A stretch of 64,000 nucleotides of DNA from JAIQFL01 sp035295745. Its GTDB lineage: Bacteria; Acidobacteriota; Terriglobia; Bryobacterales; Bryobacteraceae. The notes under the pieces are model-generated. The model saw only the letters and a list, made by a program, of their open reading frames with translations, searched no databases and was not told the origin of the DNA. The position numbers and the translations under genes are program-made. Each line of letters opens with the position of its first letter. Position 1 is the stretch's first letter. Below are positions 58,312 through 64,000 of the stretch, one piece after another. The stretch covers positions 77,274-141,273 of the forward strand of contig DATGIL010000080.1 of assembly GCA_035295745.1 (NCBI GenBank), given 5' to 3'.

Positions 58312-60876
58312 GTGAAGGGGTTCGGCTGGCTCGCGATCGGAATCTTTTCGACCGCTTCTCTTTGGCTTCTGGCCCCGGGCGCTGCTCAACCACTGGCCGA
58401 GATTCCGGTGTCGATCATCGTGGCGGGCTCACCAGAAGAGGCCCAGCGGGTCTTGGAGCAATTGAGGCGCGGCGAGGATTTCGCCTCTCTCGCCAAAAGC
58501 AAGTCCCTCGATCCGAGCGCAAGTGAGGGCGGGTACCTGGGGAAAGTAGACCCGGGAAACCTGCGCACCGAACTGCGCGACGCCGTAAAAGGTTTGACTC
58601 CTGGGCAGATCAGTGGAATCGTCAGGATCCCGTCGGGATATGCCATTCTCAAAGTGCTCCGGAATCCAGGCGGGCCGCCTCTCCCGGATGCCAGTCCCGT
58701 CAAGGCGCAGGCACTGTCGAGCTCCGGCGCCGTGCGGCTGACGTACGATTACTCCGGATTCGCCTCGGCTCTGGCAGCGGTCGGGAAATACGAGAAGCCA
58801 GACGGATGGAACCGCGACCTGCGTCAGGCATGCGAGGTCCGCGTGCAATCGGTAGCGGGAGTCCTGGAGCAATTACAGGCCCTGCTCCAGCGCCCCAATC
58901 CTCCGGCCGGGTTTCTGCGGGATTTGAATGGCTTGCTGGCGGATTTGCACGCTTATCGCGGCGATATGGACGACGCCATTCGCTATCAGCAGGCCGCGTA
59001 CGAGGCGGCGGTCGTAAATTCGCCGGACCGGGTGCCTCAGTTGGAAGAATCGTTGGGAGTGGCCTACCTGCATCGCGCCGGAAGAGTACTTTATCCTGCC
59101 TTTATTTTTCCGCGTCCGATGCGCTCCGGAACTATCGGCGAAGCGCAGAGAGAGGATTTGAAGAAGGCGGCCGAACATTTCCTTCGCTATCTTCAGCGCG
59201 ACCCCAACGACGGCGAAGTGCGATGGCTGCTGAATCTGAGTTACCTGTTGTCGGGACAGTATCCGGGCGGCGTTCCCAAGGAGTACCTCATCGCGCCCGG
59301 GTTACTGGAATCGAAGGAGGACGTCGGGCACTTCGCGGATGTGGCTCAAGCCGCCGGGTTGAACCGCCGCGGCCAGGCCGGCGGAGCAATCATCGACGAT
59401 TTCGACAATGATGGCCTGTTCGATGTCGTCGTCTCGAGCGTGAACGATTGCGAGCCGCTGAGTTATTACCACGGCAACCGGGACGGCACATTTTCAAATC
59501 GTACGGCAGAGGCCGGACTCGCCAACGTAACCGGTGGGCTCAACATCATTCAGACGGATTACAACAACGACGGGTGTAAAGACATCCTGGTGCTGCGCGG
59601 CGGATGGGAATACGCGCGGCCGAAATCACTTCTGCGGAACAACTGTGACGGGACCTTCAAAGACGTGACCGCGGAAAGCGGACTGCTGGATGCGGTAACG
59701 GCCACGCAGACGGCAGTCTGGGCGGATATCGACAACGATGGCAAACTCGATCTGTTCGTCGGAAACGAGAACGCCGCCAGCCAGCTTTATTGGAACCGGG
59801 GCGACGGAACCTTCGTGGATATCGCCGGCCCCGCCGGCGTCGGCCAGACTGGATTCACCAAAGGAGTGGTCGCCGCCGATTATGACGGCGATGGTTACGT
59901 GGATTTCTACGTTTCCTCGCTGAATGGAGATCACCACCTCTATCGCAATAACCACGACCGGACCTTTACGGACGTCACTCGGGAGGCCGGGGTACAGGGC
60001 CCTTGGGCCAGTTTTGGCGCCTGGTTTTTCGACTATGACAATGATGGCTGGCCGGACCTCTTCATCGCGGACTATGGAACCTCGGTAGCCGACGTGATGA
60101 GCGGCTTCCTGAAAAAGACGCAAGGCGGCGAGAAACTTCGGCTGTTCAAGAATCTGGGGAATGGCACGTTCCGCGACGCCACCGCCGAGGCTGGCCTCGA
60201 CCGGTCGATGATGCCGATGGGGTTGAATTTCGGCGACATCGACAACGATGGATTCCTCGATTTTTATCTCGGTAGCGGGAACCCCTCCTACGCCTCTTTG
60301 ATCCCTAATCTGCTGTTCCACAATCAGGCAGGCAAGCGGTTCGTGGATGTGACCGCTTCGTCGGGTACGGGCATCCTCCCGAAAGGACACGGTGTCGCCT
60401 TTGCGGATCTCGACGGCGACGGCGACGAAGATCTCTTCGTGGTGATGGGAGGAGCAGTCCCCGGAGACGAGCAGACGGCTCGGCTTTTTGAGAATCCGGG
60501 GAATGAAAACAACTGGATCAGCGTTCGCCTGGCCGGCGTGAAGTCCAACCGCTCCGCCATCGGCGCCAGAATCAAGGTGACCGTTCGAAACCAGGAGGCA
60601 GAGCCGCGGGCCATCTATCGAACGGTTGGCAGTGGTGGATCTTTCGGTGCGTCTCCCTTCGAGCAGCATATCGGTCTGGGAAAAGACGCACGCATCGAGA
60701 GCCTGGAGATCTGGTGGCCAGCCTCTCAGAGCCGTCAGAATTTTTCCGGTGTCGCCACCAATCAGTTCCTTGAGATTCAGGAATTCGGGAAGGAATATCG
60801 GAAACTGGAACGCCCGACATTTCGATTGGGCGGCCCCAGGCGGCCACCACAGCCGCCTGGTCCCTCACGGAAATAG
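58312..60876 (+). CDS. parvulin-type PPIase fused to FG-GAP/ASPIC-UnbV (CRTAC1-like) protein
   Basis: An 854-residue exported protein. After a signal peptide (to about 27), residues about 33-115 form a PpiC/parvulin domain (EEAQRVLEQLRRGEDFASLA, GGYLGKVDPGNL, LTPGQISGIVRIPSGYAILK). A helical TPR-like region follows (about 140-320). From about 345 to 720 there are FG-GAP/VCBS repeats with calcium loops (DFDNDGLFDVVVSSVND, DYNNDGCKDILV, DIDNDGKLDLFVGNENAAS, DYDGDGYVDFYVSSLNG). The end is an ASPIC/UnbV domain (about 735-815, NWISVRLAGVKSNRSAIGAR). I chose the GTG at 58312, 6 bp after GGGAGG; a GTG at 58306 also exists. Function unknown; extracellular adhesion or binding is likely. Confidence 0.85.
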   Translation: MKGFGWLAIGIFSTASLWLLAPGAAQPLAEIPVSIIVAGSPEEAQRVLEQLRRGEDFASLAKSKSLDPSASEGGYLGKVDPGNLRTELRDAVKGLTPGQISGIVRIPSGYAILKVLRNPGGPPLPDASPVKAQALSSSGAVRLTYDYSGFASALAAVGKYEKPDGWNRDLRQACEVRVQSVAGVLEQLQALLQRPNPPAGFLRDLNGLLADLHAYRGDMDDAIRYQQAAYEAAVVNSPDRVPQLEESLGVAYLHRAGRVLYPAFIFPRPMRSGTIGEAQREDLKKAAEHFLRYLQRDPNDGEVRWLLNLSYLLSGQYPGGVPKEYLIAPGLLESKEDVGHFADVAQAAGLNRRGQAGGAIIDDFDNDGLFDVVVSSVNDCEPLSYYHGNRDGTFSNRTAEAGLANVTGGLNIIQTDYNNDGCKDILVLRGGWEYARPKSLLRNNCDGTFKDVTAESGLLDAVTATQTAVWADIDNDGKLDLFVGNENAASQLYWNRGDGTFVDIAGPAGVGQTGFTKGVVAADYDGDGYVDFYVSSLNGDHHLYRNNHDRTFTDVTREAGVQGPWASFGAWFFDYDNDGWPDLFIADYGTSVADVMSGFLKKTQGGEKLRLFKNLGNGTFRDATAEAGLDRSMMPMGLNFGDIDNDGFLDFYLGSGNPSYASLIPNLLFHNQAGKRFVDVTASSGTGILPKGHGVAFADLDGDGDEDLFVVMGGAVPGDEQTARLFENPGNENNWISVRLAGVKSNRSAIGARIKVTVRNQEAEPRAIYRTVGSGGSFGASPFEQHIGLGKDARIESLEIWWPASQSRQNFSGVATNQFLEIQEFGKEYRKLERPTFRLGGPRRPPQPPGPSRK

Positions 60877-61020
60877 CGGATCGAAGCGGCGATCGGCGCA
60901 CTTGTAAATTTCAACACTGCATCCTTAAGTTCACACTTGCCCCTGCCACGGCACCGCTAGAATCACTGCAAGGTCTGGGTGGGGTCTCGCACATCCAAAC
61001 AAAAGCCGAATTCGGTCTCA

Positions 61021-62715
61021 ATGAGAATCAACGGTTATGCCCTCTTGCTGCCGGTAGCTCTCGCGCCGCTGTTTCTGATGCGCGGCGGAGTTACGGACCG
61101 CTTCCAATTCATCGACATCGCCGCTGAATCCGGAGTCACTGTCCCGAATACGTTTGGCGGTAAGGATCACAAGGACTACATCCTCGAAGCTACCGGGACC
61201 GGCGCGGCCATCTTCGATTACGACGGCGACGGCGCCAATGATATCTTCATCGCCAACGGCACCACGTTCGGCAAGACCGGACTCCCCACTTTTTCTCAGC
61301 TCTATCACAACAACGGAAAAGGACACTTCACAGAGGTCGGACGGCAATCCGGATTGACCCGTACGGGTTGGGCCCAGGCGGCATGCGTCGGGGATATTGA
61401 CAACGATGGCCATCCAGACCTGCTGGTCACCTACTTCGGCCAAAACGCTCTCTACCGCAACCTTGGAAACGGCAAGTTCGCTGAGATTACGGAGCACGCC
61501 GGACTCTCGACGCCGGGTTCACGGTGGGGTGCGGGATGCGCCTTCCTGGATTACGACCGGGATGGTTACCTCGACATTTTCATCTCCAACTACGTGGAGT
61601 TCGATCTCGCCAGTACGCCGAAGCCGGGTAGCAAAAACGGTTGTGTGTGGAAGGGCATCGCAGTCTCTTGCGGCCCGCTGGGGCTGCCCATGGGACATAA
61701 TGCGCTCTATCACAACAACCGCGATGGCACGTTCACGGACGTGTCTGAGTCAGCGGGAATCCTGAAGCCTGGCGGGCGCTATGGCTTGGGCGTGGCGGTG
61801 GCGGATTTCGATAATGATGGCTGGCCGGATATCTACGTGGCATGCGATCAGACTCCGAGTCTCCTCTATCACAACCGGCACGATGGCACTTTCGAAGAAC
61901 TGGGCGATCGCAGTGGGGTCGCCTATGATTCCGATGGCCGATTGCAGGCGGGCATGGGAGTGGCGGTCGCGGACTTCGATGGCAATGGGTTTCTGGATAT
62001 CGCCAAAACCAACTTCTCCGGCGACCGGCCTTCTCTCTACAGGAACGAGGACGGTGTTTTTTTCGAGGATACTTCGCGACAGGCAGGGTTGGGTAGCCAG
62101 CAACTGCTGGGCTGGGGGATCGCATTCCTGGATTTTGACGAAGACGGATGGCCGGACCTGGTCATGGCCAACGGGCACGTCTATCCCGAGGTCGACCATT
62201 CTCAGATCGGCGAGACCTACCGGCAGAGAACCCTGCTTTATCGCAACCTCGGGAATCGCCGGTTTGCGGACATCACCGCTTCCGCGGGATCCGGATTCGC
62301 GCCGCCCCGGCCTGCGCGGGGATTGGCGACCGGCGATCTCGACGGTGATGGCCGGCCGGAGATCGTGATTGTCAATATGAACGAACGGCCTTCGATATTG
62401 AAGAACCTCGGTCCACGGCACAATTGGGTGGCGCTGACATTCCACGGAACTGCTTCGAACCGCAGTGCAGTCGGCGCGAGATGCACGGTGGAAGCCGGCG
62501 GCCATACGCAAATCGGGGAAGTAATGAGTGGCGGCAGTTTTTATTCTCAAAACTCCATGACCTTGTACTTTGGCTTGGGCAATGCTGAGAAGATTGATCG
62601 GATGGAGGTGCGTTGGCCGTCCGGCTTGAAGCAGAGTTGGCAGGACGTCCTGGTCAATCGAAAGCTGGTAATTACAGAGGGAAATGTGGCCGTTCAAACT
62701 GCCCTCGAACGCTGA
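61021..62715 (+). CDS. CRTAC1-like FG-GAP/ASPIC-UnbV extracellular protein
   Basis: A 564-residue exported protein with a hydrophobic N terminus (RINGYALLLPVALAPLFLM). FG-GAP/VCBS calcium-binding repeats span residues about 40-440 (FDYDGDGANDIFIANGT, DIDNDGHPDLLVTYFG, DYDRDGYLDIFISNY, DFDNDGWPDIYVACDQ, DFDEDGWPDLVMANGH). The C-terminal ASPIC/UnbV domain (about 455-530) has NWVALTFHGTASNRSAVGAR. It is a shorter relative of the upstream fusion protein, 144 bp away, without the parvulin part. The last codons and the TGA lie at the start of the large repeat array. The start is the ATG at 61021; no strong ribosome site is visible. Confidence 0.87.
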   Translation: MRINGYALLLPVALAPLFLMRGGVTDRFQFIDIAAESGVTVPNTFGGKDHKDYILEATGTGAAIFDYDGDGANDIFIANGTTFGKTGLPTFSQLYHNNGKGHFTEVGRQSGLTRTGWAQAACVGDIDNDGHPDLLVTYFGQNALYRNLGNGKFAEITEHAGLSTPGSRWGAGCAFLDYDRDGYLDIFISNYVEFDLASTPKPGSKNGCVWKGIAVSCGPLGLPMGHNALYHNNRDGTFTDVSESAGILKPGGRYGLGVAVADFDNDGWPDIYVACDQTPSLLYHNRHDGTFEELGDRSGVAYDSDGRLQAGMGVAVADFDGNGFLDIAKTNFSGDRPSLYRNEDGVFFEDTSRQAGLGSQQLLGWGIAFLDFDEDGWPDLVMANGHVYPEVDHSQIGETYRQRTLLYRNLGNRRFADITASAGSGFAPPRPARGLATGDLDGDGRPEIVIVNMNERPSILKNLGPRHNWVALTFHGTASNRSAVGARCTVEAGGHTQIGEVMSGGSFYSQNSMTLYFGLGNAEKIDRMEVRWPSGLKQSWQDVLVNRKLVITEGNVAVQTALER

Positions 62716-63391
62716 CGAGCCACGACTTTAAGGGAGTGTCTTTTCGGAGCGATCGCGCATCGCTTGCTTACGCGCGCGGCTCGCAGCGATCCACGACCGT
62801 AAGGGAGTGATTTCTTGGGAGCGATTGGGATGTCGCTTGCTAACGCGCGCGGCTCGCAACGAGCCAGGACCGTGAGGGGGTGATTTTTTGGGAGCGATTG
62901 GGACGTCGCTTGCTTACGCGCGCGGCTCGCAACGAGCCACGACCGTGAGGGAGTGATTCTTTCGGAGCGATTGGGATGTCGCTTGCTAACGCGCGCGGCT
63001 CACAACGAGCCACGACCGTAAGGGAGTGATTCTTCGGAACGATCAGACATCGCTTGCTTACGCGCGCGGCTCGCAACGAGCCACGACCGTAAGGGAGTGA
63101 TTCTTTCGGAGCGATCAGGCATCGCTTGCTAACGCGCGCGGCTCGCAACGAGCCACGACCGTAAGGGAGTGATTTTTTGGGAGCGATTGGGATGTCGCTT
63201 GCTAACGCGCGCGGCTCGCAACGAGCCAGGACCGTGAGGGGGTGATTTTTTGGGAGCGATTGGGACGTCGCTTGCTTACGCGCGCCTCGCAACGAGCCAC
63301 GACCGTAAGGGAGTGATTCTTTCGGAGCGATCAGGCATCGCTTGCTAACGCGTGCGGCTCGTAACTCCATGACCGGGAGTCTGAGGGAGTG
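62716..63391 (+). repeat. nine-copy array of the dispersed ~72-bp repeat
   Basis: The core CGCTTGCTWACGCGCGCG starts at 62761, 62834, 62907, 62980, 63051, 63123, 63196, 63269 and 63339 (intervals 73, 73, 73, 71, 72, 73, 73, 70), preceded by a partial copy at 62716-62745. Each unit carries GGCTCG-CAA-CGAGCC (a 6-bp stem) and the tail CGACCGTAAGGGAGTGATT. The stretch 62818-62925 is repeated almost exactly at 63179-63285, five units later, so the array grew by duplication of blocks. Flanks alternate between GGGAGCGATTGGGATGTCG and CGGAGCGATCAGGCATCG types. The region has no gene; a minus-strand frame through it is only the translated repeat. Confidence 0.95.
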
Positions 63392-63474
63392 CGCGAATAC
63401 CGGCAACGGACAGATGTCTTGCGCCGTTTTCGGAACTGCGTGAGCTTTACCAATCTGATTGGTGTCGCTCTTTC
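63392..63474. other. short spacer between repeat array and surface protein gene
   Basis: Only 83 bases separate the last repeat from the stop of the convergent surface-protein gene. CCAATCTGATTGG at about 63450-63462 is a small palindrome (CCAATC-T-GATTGG) that could act as a weak transcription end for the minus-strand gene. Confidence 0.4.
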
Positions 63475-64000
63475 CTACTGCGCTGACGAGACCATGAAAC
63501 CGTTAGGGAGCGTAGCCTCTTCGCTGCCTGTCGTGACCACGATGGAGCGCGGCCCCGGCGTGGCGCCAGAACTCACAATCTGCGCCGTGAGTGTAGTAGC
63601 GTTCTGCACCGCGACGTTGCTGACCGCCATCCCCGGTCCCGCAGACACCGACGTTACTCCTTGCACAAAATTCGTGTTCTGCCCCTGTATCGTAATCGAC
63701 GTGACTGTGCCCGAAGCGGGGTTCGTCGCCTGCGGCGATACATAGAGTTGCGGCGTGCCCGCCGGCAAGAGCAGATTGAACATTCCCCGCATGATAAACA
63801 CGGCCATCTGACCGCGAGTGACCGGGTCATCCGGACAATACAGCGCCGTCCCACAACCTACCGTGATGCCGATCTGGCGCATCTTCTGGATCCACGGGAA
63901 GTAGGGGTGATTGGATCCCACATCTGTGAAGAACGGCGTCTGCGGAGGATTGGGAGGGAGCGGCGTGCCGTACCGGCCGCGCAGGATCACCACCGACATC
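63475..64000 (-). CDS. SLH-like and IPT-like surface protein, 3' part
   Basis: The C-terminal 174 or so residues of a larger exported protein whose 5' end lies to the right of the window. Residues early in the visible part form an S-layer-homology-like motif as found in Acidobacteria (TPFFTDVGSNHPYFPWIQKM, RQIGITVGCGT, CPDDPVTRGQMAVFIMRGMF). After it comes a beta-sandwich of the IPT/TIG kind (VTSITIQGQNTNFVQGVTSV, TLTAQIVSSGATPGPRSIVV). It should be on the cell surface. The stop is TAG at 63477-63475. Confidence 0.8.
   Translation of the reverse strand, partial: MSVVILRGRYGTPLPPNPPQTPFFTDVGSNHPYFPWIQKMRQIGITVGCGTALYCPDDPVTRGQMAVFIMRGMFNLLLPAGTPQLYVSPQATNPASGTVTSITIQGQNTNFVQGVTSVSAGPGMAVSNVAVQNATTLTAQIVSSGATPGPRSIVVTTGSEEATLPNGFMVSSAQ

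Noticed and set aside
62716..63391. CRISPR array
   Set aside because: The period is regular, but the whole unit is conserved and there are no unique spacers; units are 70-73 bp with an internal hairpin, and no cas genes are nearby.
62840..63406. A 188-codon open frame on the minus strand across the repeat array
   Set aside because: Its translation is only the repeat read over and over (SLPYGRGSLRAARVSKR-type units switching frame with copy length). There is no ribosome site and no independent similarity, so it is not a gene.

Overview
The window looks like chromosomal DNA of a soil acidobacterium, most likely of the Bryobacterales / Solibacter lineage. This rests on family content, not on a marker gene. 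It holds a TIGR03435-type protein, a protein ending in the TIGR03437 ('Solibacter') domain behind SBBP repeats, a PadR-linked duplicated-FtsX permease (ADOP type), an Oar-like TonB-dependent protein with a carboxypeptidase-regulatory domain, PSD1/DUF1501 planctomycete-type genes, CRTAC1/UnbV FG-GAP proteins and a short dispersed palindromic repeat with a distinctive core. Base composition is high-GC throughout. I saw no rRNA, tRNA, prophage, insertion sequence or CRISPR array.

Layout. 0-5.5 kb: the 5' end of hypC runs off the left edge, followed by a zinc-ribbon/TPR protein, a stand-alone winged-helix regulator with a serine hydrolase, and a lipase-maturation-factor homologue. 5.6-11 kb: a two-gene ATP-driven dehydratase/reductase system (HgdB/DUF2229-like subunit plus a tandem-domain activase) closed by a clear terminator. 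11.3-19.9 kb: Oar-like outer-membrane protein, membrane-anchored methyltransferase, secreted Asp-box (sortilin-like) propeller protein and an unknown protein. 20-24.6 kb: PadR regulator, permease-prefix protein, ADOP permease, isoprenylcysteine-methyltransferase-like protein and a small conserved protein. 24.6-30.6 kb: secreted SBBP/TIGR03437 protein, NmrA and SDR oxidoreductases with a ROK kinase, and an S1/P1 nuclease.

30.6-39.5 kb: translationally coupled xdhC - MobA-like - AsmA genes, a CheY-like receiver, an NfeD - flotillin - carbonic-anhydrase-like operon, and a second PadR operon with an unusually clean promoter and operator. 39.6-45.7 kb: a minus-strand operon PSD1 cytochrome - DUF1501 - TIGR03435, then small coiled-coil basic proteins. 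45.7-52.4 kb: metallophosphoesterase with DinB, an atypical Nramp homologue, an alpha/beta hydrolase with an embedded EF-hand loop, a permuted-papain-like secreted protein and a VOC-SpoIIE phosphatase fusion. 52.4-64 kb: a repeat array, an exported uroporphyrinogen-decarboxylase-like protein, a 1159-residue periplasmic-plus-membrane protein of unknown function, a Sco-type protein divergent from a parvulin/FG-GAP/UnbV fusion, a second CRTAC1 protein, a nine-copy repeat array and the 3' part of an SLH-like surface protein.

The best leads for something undescribed are the dispersed ~72-bp repeat with its higher-order arrays located 3' of genes, the split dehydratase system, the PSD1-DUF1501-TIGR03435 operon, the 1159-residue protein, and a set of perfect or near-perfect -10 boxes lying 6-10 bp before start codons.
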